Shown here: positions 33,233 to 41,200 of the stretch, piece by piece
Layout of the letters: the number at the start of each line of letters is the position of its first letter
How positions within the stretch are numbered: position 1 is the stretch's first letter
DNA from: Streptomyces xinghaiensis S187
GTDB lineage: Bacteria; Actinomycetota; Actinomycetes; Streptomycetales; Streptomycetaceae
DNA: 64,000 nt
Assembly: GCF_000220705.2 (NCBI RefSeq)
Contig: NZ_CP023202.1
Coordinates: 4,340,001 to 4,404,000 of the forward strand
Direction of reading: 5' to 3'
The notes under the pieces: generated by a model
What the model was told of the DNA's origin: nothing
The model's input: only the letters and a program-made list of their open reading frames with translations
The model's database searches: none
Translations under genes and position numbers: made by a program

Positions 33233-33334
33233 GGTTCCTCCGTCATTTCTCGGCATACGGCTGCCGAAGCCGATCTCTTCCTGCGGTGTGCGGCGCCTCC
33301 GAGCCGACCGTGGACCTACCTGACCCTTCTAGCC

Positions 33335-33359
33335 CTACCCGCTTCCATGGGACCAAAGC
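33335..33359 (-). promoter_or_regulatory. SigB-type promoter for the sigma factor gene
   Basis: On the minus strand GCTT, 15 bases, then GGGTAG matches the Streptomyces SigB-type pattern GNNT-N14-16-GGGTAC/T except for the last base. It lies about 100 bases before the sigma start, so the sigma factor may transcribe its own gene. Confidence 0.4.
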
Positions 33360-33469
33360 AAGGACATATTGTCCGTATTTGGGCTTTTCGTGGGGAAGTT
33401 CGACTACCAGTCGATGTATCGAAGGCGTAGTCTTCGCTCTGCCGTCGCCATTAACCGGAAGGGGTGCGC

Positions 33470-33850
33470 ATGGACCGCGGGATGGTCGGCAGTACCAGCA
33501 AGGGCCGGCTGCATGTCGAGGTTCGCCACCAGGGCTCCACTGCTGTCGTGACGCCGGCGGGTGAGCTCGATCACCACACCGCCGAAGTGCTGCGGGAGCC
33601 GCTGGACGAATGCGTCGACCAGGGGCGGGTGCGCCTGGTGGTCGACTGCTCCCAGCTGGAGTTCTGCGACTCGACGGGGCTGAACGTCCTGCTCGGTGCG
33701 CGGCTCAGGGCGGAGGAGGCCGGAGGCTCCGTGCATCTGGCCGGAATGCTCCCGGTCGTGGCGAGGGTGTTCGAGATCACGGGTGCGGAGGCCGTCTTCA
33801 CCGTGCACGACACCGTGGAGGAGGCGCTCGCCGACTCACCCACCGACTGA
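33470..33850 (+). CDS. STAS-domain anti-anti-sigma factor (RsbV-like)
   Basis: The 126-residue protein has a STAS fold: LHVEVRHQGSTAVVTPAGEL, DHHTAEVLREPLDECV, RLVVDCSQLEFCDSTGLNVL and VFEITGAEAVFTVHDTVEEA. The Ser in FCDSTGLNVL (about residue 67) is the expected phosphorylation site. When unphosphorylated it should bind the anti-sigma kinase and free the sigma factor; phosphorylation by the kinase turns it off. AAGGGG precedes ATG 33470. It is divergent from the sigma gene and 182 bases upstream of the RsbW-like gene. Confidence 0.9.
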   Translation: MDRGMVGSTSKGRLHVEVRHQGSTAVVTPAGELDHHTAEVLREPLDECVDQGRVRLVVDCSQLEFCDSTGLNVLLGARLRAEEAGGSVHLAGMLPVVARVFEITGAEAVFTVHDTVEEALADSPTD

Positions 33851-33967
33851 GCCGTCCCTTCTACCACCGGCCACTCCGCAGATGAAATGTTACGCGCGTC
33901 ACACCACGCGACTCGAATATCTCGAATATGTGGGTGTTCCCCAGGAGAGGTCGGGCAGGAGACAGCT

Positions 33968-33991
33968 GAATCTGATGAATACGTCGGGTAT
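33968..33991 (+). promoter_or_regulatory. SigB-type promoter upstream of the anti-sigma gene
   Basis: GAAT (33968-33971), 14 bases, GGGTAT (33986-33991) fits GNNT-N14-16-GGGTAC/T exactly. It is 41 bases before the anti-sigma start and implies feedback control by a SigB-like factor. Confidence 0.55.
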
Positions 33992-34032
33992 CCGTAACCT
34001 GTCTATCGGCGAACCGGTGAGGTGAAGCGCTG

Positions 34033-34521
34033 ATGAGCACCACTCGCCCGTATTCGCCGGGCGATCGCGGCCCGGATCCGGGCGATGCGGCCTCCACCCG
34101 CCTATCCGGCTTCGGACAGGTCCGCACGCTGCGCCTGGAAGGTGCCAGCGGCATCGTTCCGACGGCGCGTGACTTCACACGTCAGGCCCTCCACGACTGG
34201 GGCTGGCTGCCGGCCGGGTCCCCCGAGCAGCGGGCGGCCGCCGAGGATGTCCTGCTGGTCGTCTCGGAGCTCGTGACCAACGCCTGCCTGCACGCCGAGG
34301 GCCCGGAGGAACTCCGGCTCGGCAGCGCGGGCAACGTCCTCCGGCTGGAGATCGACGACCACGGCGAGGGCTCCCCCGAGCCCCGCACCCCGCACCGCGC
34401 GGGCCGTCCCGGTGGACACGGCATGTTCATCGTGCAGCGGCTCTGCAAGCACTGGGGAGTCGTACGGAGCGCCGACGGCGCGGGCAAGACCGTCTGGGCG
34501 GAGCTGACCGCGCCGGAGTGA
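34033..34521 (+). CDS. RsbW-like anti-sigma factor kinase
   Basis: This 162-residue HATPase_c_2 protein has the N-box VSELVTNACLHAEG (about residues 77-90), EIDDHGEGSPEPR (G1-like box) and GRPGGHGMFIVQRLCKHWGV (G2 box and following helix). It should hold the sigma factor at 32255-33232 inactive and phosphorylate the STAS protein at the conserved Ser. A degenerate GGTGAGGTGAAG region precedes ATG 34033. Transcription from a SigB-type promoter would make a negative feedback loop. Confidence 0.88.
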   Translation: MSTTRPYSPGDRGPDPGDAASTRLSGFGQVRTLRLEGASGIVPTARDFTRQALHDWGWLPAGSPEQRAAAEDVLLVVSELVTNACLHAEGPEELRLGSAGNVLRLEIDDHGEGSPEPRTPHRAGRPGGHGMFIVQRLCKHWGVVRSADGAGKTVWAELTAPE

Positions 34522-34870
34522 GGCGGGCCGCGCCTCTGGCCCTCCGTACGCCCCCCGCCCTCCGTGCGCCGCCGGGTCCGCGCGCCGCGCCCCCTGCGGT
34601 CAGGAGCTTCTGCCCAGGGCATCTGCCGGGCGCGGGCTCCGTTCCGTACCTTCCGGGCGGAGTGCCCGGCGGTCTCCGCGGCTCCCGGGGCGCTCCCGGG
34701 GTTCCGTGACCGCCGCCCGGCCCCTCCGTCCCGTGACGGACGGCCACCGTCACCCCTGTCTTCCGTCCGCTGTCTTCCGTCCGTGGAGACCTCGTCCGCG
34801 GAGTTTCCCCTGCGCAGAGCGAGGCCCGGGCCCACTGGTGCCGTCCAGCGGGTCCGGGCCATCCGCGCCC
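34522..34870. other. gene-free region between convergent genes
   Basis: About 350 bases between the anti-sigma gene and the helicase gene show no supported gene. A short GAGGCG/CGCCTC hairpin overlaps the anti-sigma stop. The remainder is GC-rich and featureless up to the hairpin at 34871. Confidence 0.4.
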
Positions 34871-34896
34871 GGCCCCCGGGCGGGGAGCCGGGGGCC
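34871..34896 (-). terminator. terminator of the DEAD-box helicase gene
   Basis: GGCCCCCGG (34871-34879) and CCGGGGGCC (34888-34896) form a perfect 9-bp stem with an 8-base loop, 18 bases after the helicase stop. Confidence 0.6.
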
Positions 34897-34913
34897 GTGA
34901 GCGCGGTCGGTGC

Positions 34914-36488
34914 TCAGGCGACCGGCCGCGCCGAACCGCCCGCACCGCCGCGGCCGGAGTGCCGTCGCCGGCTCCGGCCCTCGCCGCTGCGGGTGCGGTG
35001 CGGGGCGCCACCGGTGCCGCCCCCTCCGCCCGCTCCGCCCGATCCGCCGGCCCGGCCGGAGCCGCCGGAACGCGGCCCGCGCTTGCGCGCCGGGGCCGCC
35101 GGCTGGGCGGGTGCCTGGATGACGATGGCCCGGCCCGACGGCGGGCGCGCTCCGGTGATCCGCACCAGCTCCGGGTCACCGGGCCGCACTCGCGCCGTGC
35201 CGGGGGAGATCCGGGCCTCCGCCATCAGCTTGCTCATGTCCCGCCGCTGGTCGGGGGTGACCAGGGTGACGACGGTCCCCGCCTCGCCGGCCCGTGCCGT
35301 GCGGCCGCCGCGGTGCAGATAGTCCTTCGCCTCGGTCGGCGGATCGACGTTGACCACGAGGTCGAGGCCGTCGATGTGGATGCCGCGCGCGGCGACGTTC
35401 GTGGCGATCAGCGTGGTGGCCTCGCCGGTCCGGAACTGCTCCAGCGTCCGGGTGCGCTGCGGCTGCGACTTCCCGCCGTGCAGCGCCACGGCCCGGACCC
35501 CGGCGGCCAGCAGCTGCTTGGTGAGCCGGTCGGCGCCGCGCTTGGTGTGCACGAACATGATCGTGCGGCCCTCGCGTGCGGCGATCTCCGCCACCGTGGC
35601 CTTCTTGTCCGTGTCCTGGACGTGCAGGACGTGGTGCTCCATGGCCGTGACGGTGGCCGCGGACGGGTCCACGGAGTGGGTCACCGGATCGACCAGGAAG
35701 CGGCGCACCAGCTTGTCGACGTTCCGGTCCAGGGTCGCCGAGAACAGCATCCGCTGCCCGTCCGGCGCCACCTGCTCCATGAGCCGGGTGACCTGCGGCA
35801 GGAAGCCCATGTCGGTCATCTGGTCGGCCTCGTCGAGCACGGTCACGGCGACGTCGCCGAGCGAGCACGAGCGGCGGTCGATCAGATCGGCGAGCCGCCC
35901 GGGTGTGGCGACGAGCACCTCGGGACCCTTGCGCAACGCCTCGACCTGCCGGTTGATCGACATGCCGCCGACGACGGTGGCGATGCGCAGCCGGAGCGCC
36001 GTCGCGTAGGGGGTGAGGGCCTCGGTGACCTGGGTCGCCAGCTCCCGGGTGGGGACGAGGACGAGCGCCAGGGGCCGCTTGCCCTCGGCCCGCCGGCCGG
36101 CGGTGCGGCTGAGCATCGCCAGGCCGAAGGCGAGCGTCTTGCCGGAGCCGGTCCGGCCGCGGCCGAGGACGTCCCGGCCGGCGAGCGAGTCGGGCAGCGT
36201 CGCGGACTGGATGGGGAACGGGTCGGTGACGCCGTTCTCCGTCAGCGCGGTGAGCAGCGCCGGGTTCAGCGGCAGCTCCGCGAAGGTCGCGGCGGGCGGC
36301 CGCGGGGGAGTGCCGGGGGACGCGGGGGCCGCGGGCTCGGTGGTGACGGCCGGGGCGGCCGTCTTCCGGGCGCCGTTCCGCCCGCCGTTTCCGGGGGCGT
36401 TCGCCGGCCTGCGGCCGCGGGAGCGCGGACCGCGGCGGCCGGAGCCGTCGCCGGAGGGAGCGGAGCCGCTGGTGGTGGGGCGGGGCAT
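34914..36488 (-). CDS. DEAD-box ATP-dependent RNA helicase
   Basis: The 524-residue protein has, after a basic disordered head, the Q motif (PFPIQSATLP), motif I GRGRTGSGKT, Ia PTRELATQV, motif II VLDEADQM, motif III FSATL, motif IV MFVHTKRGAD, motif V TNVAARGIHIDGLD and motif VI HRGGRTARAG. A Gly/Arg-rich RNA-binding tail of about 60 residues ends the protein. It should unwind short RNA duplexes. The cold-shock gene lies directly upstream on the same strand, behind a terminator, suggesting cold-related co-regulation. AGGAAGG precedes ATG 36488. Confidence 0.93.
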   Translation of the reverse strand: MPRPTTSGSAPSGDGSGRRGPRSRGRRPANAPGNGGRNGARKTAAPAVTTEPAAPASPGTPPRPPAATFAELPLNPALLTALTENGVTDPFPIQSATLPDSLAGRDVLGRGRTGSGKTLAFGLAMLSRTAGRRAEGKRPLALVLVPTRELATQVTEALTPYATALRLRIATVVGGMSINRQVEALRKGPEVLVATPGRLADLIDRRSCSLGDVAVTVLDEADQMTDMGFLPQVTRLMEQVAPDGQRMLFSATLDRNVDKLVRRFLVDPVTHSVDPSAATVTAMEHHVLHVQDTDKKATVAEIAAREGRTIMFVHTKRGADRLTKQLLAAGVRAVALHGGKSQPQRTRTLEQFRTGEATTLIATNVAARGIHIDGLDLVVNVDPPTEAKDYLHRGGRTARAGEAGTVVTLVTPDQRRDMSKLMAEARISPGTARVRPGDPELVRITGARPPSGRAIVIQAPAQPAAPARKRGPRSGGSGRAGGSGGAGGGGGTGGAPHRTRSGEGRSRRRHSGRGGAGGSARPVA

Positions 36489-36586
36489 AAGGAGCCTTCC
36501 TGCTGCGGGTGAGCTCGACGGCGTACGGAACGGGCGGCGCCGGGCGGCGCGGCCCCCGCGGCAGGGAGCTCGGTGGGGCACGGGAA

Positions 36587-36613
36587 GGGGCCCGCACCGG
36601 TAGTGCGGGCCCC
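36587..36613 (-). terminator. terminator of the cold-shock gene
   Basis: GGGGCCCGCAC (36587-36597) and GTGCGGGCCCC (36603-36613) form a perfect 11-bp stem with a 5-base loop, followed by TTCCC on the minus strand. It lies 31 bases after the stop. Confidence 0.75.
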
Positions 36614-36644
36614 TGCCGTGAGATACGCGGTGGTCCTCAGCGCA

Positions 36645-36848
36645 TCAGAGAGCGCGGATGTTCTCCGCCTGCGGGCCCTTGGGGCCCTGCGTGACGTCGA
36701 ACTCGACCTTCTGGCCCTCGAGGAGCTCACGGAACCCCTGGGCGTTGATGTTGGAGTAGTGGGCGAAGACGTCGGGGCCGCCGCCGTCCTGCTCCAGGAA
36801 GCCGAAGCCCTTCTCCGAGTTGAACCACTTCACGGTGCCGGTAGCCAT
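36645..36848 (-). CDS. cold-shock protein (CspA family)
   Basis: The 67-residue protein is a single cold-shock domain: MATGTVKWFNSEKGFGFLEQ (RNP1 KGFGFL), then DVFAHYSNI (RNP2 VFAHY), ending GPQAENIRAL. It binds single-stranded RNA/DNA and acts as an RNA chaperone. AAGGAGA lies 6-7 bases before ATG 36848. A long untranslated leader is likely, as for many csp genes. It is transcribed toward the DEAD-box helicase. Confidence 0.96.
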   Translation of the reverse strand: MATGTVKWFNSEKGFGFLEQDGGGPDVFAHYSNINAQGFRELLEGQKVEFDVTQGPKGPQAENIRAL

Positions 36849-37091
36849 AATGCTCTCCTTCATGGGGGGACGTGCGGAACGGCACTGCGCCGCTCCGAGT
36901 CGCTGAGATGTTCGCCCCAGTCCGGAAATGCTTCCGGCAAAACAAAGAGCGCCCGGGATCACAATTTCCCAGGCGCGCACGTTCTTGGGTACCACAACTG
37001 CAACTCCGCCAACTTAGCACACAAAAGGCGGATGCATCGCTGTGTTCCCCGGCACAGGAAGGCCCGCCCGCCGGTGACCGCGGGTCCGGCC
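36849..37091 (-). other. leader/promoter region of the cold-shock gene
   Basis: This is clearly less GC-rich than its surroundings. Reading leftward it has TTGGCG and, 15 bases on, TACCCA near 36990-37015 as weak -35/-10 candidates. A CCGGAAGCATTTCCGG hairpin sits inside the transcribed leader at about 36917-36932. Exact start points cannot be fixed. Confidence 0.35.
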
Positions 37092-37133
37092 CGGGGTTCC
37101 GGTGACGGGGTTCCGGTGACGGGGTTCCGGTGA
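37092..37133. repeat. three tandem copies of a 14-bp repeat
   Basis: The unit CGGGGTTCCGGTGA occurs at 37092-37105, 37106-37119 and 37120-37133 with no mismatch, followed by a partial CGGGGA. It lies 72 bases before the response regulator gene. Confidence 0.85.
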
Positions 37134-37193
37134 CGGGGAGCGTCCCGGCCGCGCGGTCTCCCCGGACCGCCCCGGCCTCCCGGAACCGCGGAC

Positions 37194-37199
37194 TACCAT
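37194..37199 (+). promoter_or_regulatory. -10 box of a probable leaderless response-regulator transcript
   Basis: TACCAT is followed after 6 bases by the ATG at 37206, and no Shine-Dalgarno is present. No -35 hexamer is recognisable. Confidence 0.35.
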
Positions 37200-37205
37200 C
37201 AGTCC

Positions 37206-37886
37206 ATGACCCGTGTACTGCTCGCCGAGGATGACGCGTCCATCTCGGAGCCGCTCGCGCGCGCCCTGCGCCGCGAGGGATACGAGGTCGAGGTGCGGGA
37301 GGACGGGCCCGCCGCGCTCGACGCCGGGCTGCGGGACGCCGTCGACCTCCTCGTCCTCGACCTGGGCCTGCCGGGCATGGACGGGCTGGAGGTGGCCCGC
37401 CGTCTGCGCACCGACGGCCACACCTTCCCGATCCTGGTGCTCACCGCGCGCGCCGACGAGGTGGACACCGTGGTCGGCCTCGACGCGGGCGCCGACGACT
37501 ACGTCACCAAGCCCTTCCGGCTGGCCGAGCTCCTCGCCCGGGTGCGGGCCCTGCTGCGCCGCGGCGTGGCCGAGGCCACCCACCAGCCGCCGGCCACCCA
37601 CGGCGTCCGGATCGACGTCGAGTCGCACCGCGCCTGGATGGGCGAGGAGGAACTCCAGCTCACCGCAAAGGAGTTCGACCTGCTGCGGGTGCTGGTACGG
37701 GACGCCGGCCGGGTCGTCACCCGCGACCAGCTGATGCGCGAGGTCTGGGACACCACCTGGTGGTCCTCCACCAAGACCCTGGACATGCACATCTCCTGGC
37801 TCCGCAAGAAGCTGGGGGACGACGCCGCCAACCCCCGCTACATCGCGACCGTCCGCGGCGTCGGATTCCGTTTCGAGAAGAGCTGA
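37206..37886 (+). CDS. OmpR-family response regulator
   Basis: The 226-residue protein has a receiver domain with the acidic pocket LLAEDDAS, the phospho-acceptor Asp in LLVLDLGLPGMDGLEV (about residue 51), T in LVLTARADE and Lys in DDYVTKPF. A winged-helix DNA-binding domain follows from about residue 125 (LTAKEFDLLRVLVRDAGRVV, KTLDMHISWLRKKLGDD). It should be phosphorylated by the sensor kinase encoded 60 bases downstream. The target genes and signal are not evident. The start has no ribosome-binding site. Confidence 0.94.
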   Translation: MTRVLLAEDDASISEPLARALRREGYEVEVREDGPAALDAGLRDAVDLLVLDLGLPGMDGLEVARRLRTDGHTFPILVLTARADEVDTVVGLDAGADDYVTKPFRLAELLARVRALLRRGVAEATHQPPATHGVRIDVESHRAWMGEEELQLTAKEFDLLRVLVRDAGRVVTRDQLMREVWDTTWWSSTKTLDMHISWLRKKLGDDAANPRYIATVRGVGFRFEKS

Positions 37887-37946
37887 CCGGGGCCGCGCGG
37901 CCGTTCCCGGGACCGTGCGAGACCCCTGCCCGCCCCGGAGTGCACC

Positions 37947-39188
37947 GTGCGCCGTCGTCTGATCAACTCCACGCTCGCCGTGGTCCTCGTCGTCATCGCC
38001 GTCTTCGGGATCTCGCTCGTCCTCGTCGAGGCCCGCACCATCAAGGAGGCCGCGCAGGAGAGCGTGGAGTCCGACGCCGTCCGGCTGATGAGCGTCGTGG
38101 ACGGGCGGCTGGCCGGCGGCGACCGGGTCGGCCCCGAGATCCTGCGCGAGCAGGTGGCGGCCGGGCGCTACGCCCGGGTCGAGCTGGACGGCGCCCCCGA
38201 CCTGGAGATCGGTGAGCGGCCGGCCGGCGAGGTCATCGAGGCCGAGGTCATCGGCGACATGGGCGAGCGGATCACCGTGCGGGAGTCGGCCGCGGTCGTC
38301 GGGGACCAGATCGGCCGCGCCGTGCTGATCATCCTCGGCGTCTCCCTGCTCGCCGTCCTGGCGGCCCTGCTGCTGGCCCTGTGGCAGGCCCGCCGGCTGA
38401 CGGCCCCGCTCACCGACCTCGCCGACACCGCCGAACGGCTCGGTTCCGGCGACCCCCGGCCGCGCCACCGGCGCTACGGGGTGCCGGAGCTCGACCGGGT
38501 CGCGGACGTCCTCGACGCCAGCGCCGAGCGCATCGGCCGGATGCTCACCGCGGAACGGCGCCTGGCGGCCGACGCCTCGCACCAGCTCCGCACGCCGCTG
38601 ACCGCGCTCTCCATGCGGCTGGAGGAGATCTCGGGCACCGACGACCCGGAGACGGTCAAGGAGGAGGCGGCGATAGCGCTGGGGCAGGTGGAGCGGCTGA
38701 CCGACGTCGTCCAGCGGCTGCTCACCAACTCCCGTGACCCGCGCACCGGGTCGGCCGTCTCGTTCGATCTGGACGAGGTGGTCAAACAGCAGGTGGAGGA
38801 GTGGCGCCCGGCCTACCGCAGCGCGGGACGGGCGGTGGTCTGCTCGGGCAAGAAGGGGCTGCGGGCGGTCGGCACCCCCGGCGCGGTCTCCCAGGTCCTC
38901 GCCACCCTGGTGGAGAACTCGCTGATGCACGGGGCGGGAACGGTCGCCCTGCGCACCCGGGTCACCGGCAACCAGGTCGTCGTCGAGGTCGCGGACGAGG
39001 GACCGGGCGTCTCCCCGGTGCTGGGGGCCAGGGTGTTCGAGCGGACGGTCAGCGGCCGCAACTCCACGGGCATCGGCCTCGCCGTCGCCCGCGACCTGGC
39101 GGAGGCGGACGGCGGCCGGCTGGAACTGCTGCAGCAGCGGCCGCCGGTGTTCGCGTTGTTCCTGAGCCGCGAAGCGGACGGGACGTAG
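37947..39188 (+). CDS. sensor histidine kinase
   Basis: The 413-residue protein has TM1 at residues 7-27 (LAVVLVVIAVFGISLVLVEA) and an extracytoplasmic loop of about 95 residues. TM2 (AVLIILGVSLLAVLAALLLA) and a HAMP-like linker follow. The dimerisation box is DASHQLRTPLTALSM (phospho-His near 215), and a HATPase domain has VENSLMHG, VADEGPGVSP and NSTGIGLAVARDLAEADGGR. It should phosphorylate the upstream response regulator. GTG 37947 has GGAG about 8 bases away. The last codons and stop are part of a tandemly repeated 34-35-bp sequence. Confidence 0.93.
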   Translation: MRRRLINSTLAVVLVVIAVFGISLVLVEARTIKEAAQESVESDAVRLMSVVDGRLAGGDRVGPEILREQVAAGRYARVELDGAPDLEIGERPAGEVIEAEVIGDMGERITVRESAAVVGDQIGRAVLIILGVSLLAVLAALLLALWQARRLTAPLTDLADTAERLGSGDPRPRHRRYGVPELDRVADVLDASAERIGRMLTAERRLAADASHQLRTPLTALSMRLEEISGTDDPETVKEEAAIALGQVERLTDVVQRLLTNSRDPRTGSAVSFDLDEVVKQQVEEWRPAYRSAGRAVVCSGKKGLRAVGTPGAVSQVLATLVENSLMHGAGTVALRTRVTGNQVVVEVADEGPGVSPVLGARVFERTVSGRNSTGIGLAVARDLAEADGGRLELLQQRPPVFALFLSREADGT

Positions 39189-39252
39189 GAGGGGCCTGAG
39201 CCGCGAAGCGGACGGGACGTAGGAAGGGGCCTGAGCCGCGAAGCGGACGGGG
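39161..39252. repeat. tandem 34-35-bp repeat covering the histidine kinase 3' end
   Basis: Copies start at 39161, 39195 and 39230. Each begins CCTGAGCCGCGAAGCGGACG; the first two continue through GGACGTAGGA(A)GGGG, and the third diverges after about 22 bases. The first copy encodes the last residues (LSREADGT) and the stop. Each copy holds a small CCGC-GAA-GCGG hairpin. Confidence 0.85.
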
Positions 39253-39282
39253 CCCGGGGAGCGGATGGGACAGGGAGGAGCC

Positions 39283-39795
39283 TCAGCCGCCGGACGGCGG
39301 TTCCCCGGGGGACGGCGTCCGCTCCGCCCGAAAGGATCCGGCCGGGACGGCCTCCCGTACCGGCCGCCTCCGGAACACCCAGGTCCGGTATGCCCAGAAG
39401 CGGAAGACCGAGGCGATGCCCACCCCGACGATGTTCTTCGCGATGTTGTCCGCGAGGGTCGAGGTGTAGCCGAGCCCGTAGTGGGAGAGGGCCAGGATGC
39501 CGTTCTCGATCACCAGTCCGATGCCGCTGAAGAACACGAAGCGGCCCAGCTCCCGGCTCTGCCCGTCCTTGTCGCTGGCGCGGTACGTCCAGTGCCGGTT
39601 GCCGAGGTAGTTGGTGCCGATGGCGGCGACGGTGGCGATGACCCCGGAGCGGACGACGGCCAGTCCGAAGCCGTGCACGCAGAGGTTGAAGACCAGGAAG
39701 TTGACGAGGGTGCCGACGGCTCCGACGGTCCCGAACTTGGCCGCTTCCCGGCCCACGCGCCGCACGCGGCTGCGCAGTGTCGGCCTTCCGGTCAT
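39283..39795 (-). CDS. GtrA-family membrane protein
   Basis: The 170-residue product has four TM segments with the GtrA pattern: FGTVGAVGTLVNFLVFNLCV, VVRSGVIATVAAIGTNYLGN followed by RHWTYRASD, LGRFVFFSGIGLVIENGILA, and VGVGIASVFRFWAYRTWVFR. GtrA proteins are linked to flipping or transfer of lipid-linked sugars to cell-surface polymers. I chose ATG 39795 by similarity, although its Shine-Dalgarno is weak; the open frame continues to 39948. It is convergent with the kinase gene and divergent from purK. Confidence 0.85.
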   Translation of the reverse strand: MTGRPTLRSRVRRVGREAAKFGTVGAVGTLVNFLVFNLCVHGFGLAVVRSGVIATVAAIGTNYLGNRHWTYRASDKDGQSRELGRFVFFSGIGLVIENGILALSHYGLGYTSTLADNIAKNIVGVGIASVFRFWAYRTWVFRRRPVREAVPAGSFRAERTPSPGEPPSGG

Positions 39796-40047
39796 GGGAA
39801 TGGTCTGACTCCGTCGTTCGGCGGCCTGGGAGCGTCTGCGCCGGCCGGGGGCGTCCGTGGGTGTCCGTGGGCGGTCGTGCCCGCCGCGGGGAGGGCCGTG
39901 GTGGCCCCGGCGGCCGGGCCACCACATGCTAACCACGCGCTCCCGCATCCCGCGCGCGGATCCGGCCCCGCCGGCCCGGCCCCGGGCGGGGCCGGGCCTG
40001 GAGGATCCTCCGAGAGACCGGGCGGCGGGAACGCCGCGGCGGCCGGA

Positions 40048-40053
40048 TACCCT
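40048..40053 (+). promoter_or_regulatory. -10 box of a probable leaderless purK transcript
   Basis: TACCCT lies 7 bases before the GTG at 40061, which has no Shine-Dalgarno. The spacing suggests a leaderless purKE message. Confidence 0.4.
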
Positions 40054-40060
40054 GGTTCAC

Positions 40061-41200
40061 GTGACATTCCCGGTAGTCGGCATGGTCGGCGGCGGACAGC
40101 TCGCCCGTATGACCCATGAGGCGGGCATCCCCCTCGGCATCAGGTTCAAGCTGCTCAGCGACACCCCGCAGGACTCCGCGGCCCAGGTCGTGAGCGATGT
40201 GGTCGTGGGTGATTACCGCGATCTCGGCACCCTTCGTGCTTTCGCACAGGGCTGTGACGTGATCACCTTCGACCACGAGCACGTCCCGACCGAACATCTG
40301 CGGGCGCTGGAAGCGGACGGCATCCCGGTGCGCCCCGGGCCCGGGGCCCTGGTCCACGCCCAGGACAAGGGCGTCATGCGGGCCGGGCTGGACCGGATCG
40401 GGATCGCCTGCCCGCGCCACCGGATCGTGGCCGACCCCGCCGACGTCACCCGCTTCGCCGCCGAGGGCGACGGCTTCCCGGTGGTCCTCAAGACCGTCCG
40501 CGGCGGCTACGACGGCAAGGGCGTCTGGGTGGTCCGGGACGAGGCCGGGGCCGCCGACCCGTTCAAGGCGGGCGTGCCGGTGCTCGCCGAGGAGAAGGTG
40601 GACTTCGCCCGGGAGCTCGCGGCCAATGTGGTCCGCTCCCCGCACGGCCAGGCCGTCGCCTATCCCGTCGTCGAGTCGCAGCAGGTGAACGGGGTCTGCG
40701 ACACCGTGATCGCGCCCGCGCCCGGCCTCTCCGGGGAGCTGTCCGCCGAGGCCCAGCGGATGGCGCTGACCATCGCCGAGCAGCTGGACGTCACCGGCCA
40801 TCTCGCCGTCGAGCTGTTCGAGACCCGGGACGGCCGGCTGCTGGTCAACGAGCTCGCCATGCGGCCGCACAACTCCGGCCACTGGACTCAGGACGGCGCG
40901 GTCACCTCGCAGTTCGCCAACCACCTCCGCGCCGTGCTCGACCTGCCGCTGGGCGACCCGCGGCCCCGCGCGCCGTGGACGGTCATGGTCAACGTCCTCG
41001 GCGGCGACTATCCCGACATGTACTCCGCCTATCTGCACTGCATGGCCCGGGACCCGCAGCTCAAGATCCACATGTACGGCAAGGACGTGAAGCCCGGCCG
41101 CAAGGTCGGCCACGTCACCACGTACGGCGACGACCTGGCCGAGGTGCTCGACCGCGCCCGGCACGCCGCCGGCTACCTCCGAGGGACGATCACCGAATGA
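40061..41200 (+). CDS. purK: 5-(carboxyamino)imidazole ribonucleotide synthase
   Basis: The 379-residue ATP-grasp enzyme has VVGMVGGGQLARMTHEAGIP at the N-terminus and DVITFDHEHVP. GFPVVLKTVRGGYDGKGVWV is the ATP-binding Gly-rich loop, and LLVNELAMRPHNSGHWT is the catalytic PHNSGH signature. It carboxylates aminoimidazole ribonucleotide with ATP and bicarbonate in purine synthesis. The stop overlaps the purE start (ATGA), giving a two-gene operon. The GTG start follows a -10 box at 7 bases. Confidence 0.96.
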   Translation: MTFPVVGMVGGGQLARMTHEAGIPLGIRFKLLSDTPQDSAAQVVSDVVVGDYRDLGTLRAFAQGCDVITFDHEHVPTEHLRALEADGIPVRPGPGALVHAQDKGVMRAGLDRIGIACPRHRIVADPADVTRFAAEGDGFPVVLKTVRGGYDGKGVWVVRDEAGAADPFKAGVPVLAEEKVDFARELAANVVRSPHGQAVAYPVVESQQVNGVCDTVIAPAPGLSGELSAEAQRMALTIAEQLDVTGHLAVELFETRDGRLLVNELAMRPHNSGHWTQDGAVTSQFANHLRAVLDLPLGDPRPRAPWTVMVNVLGGDYPDMYSAYLHCMARDPQLKIHMYGKDVKPGRKVGHVTTYGDDLAEVLDRARHAAGYLRGTITE

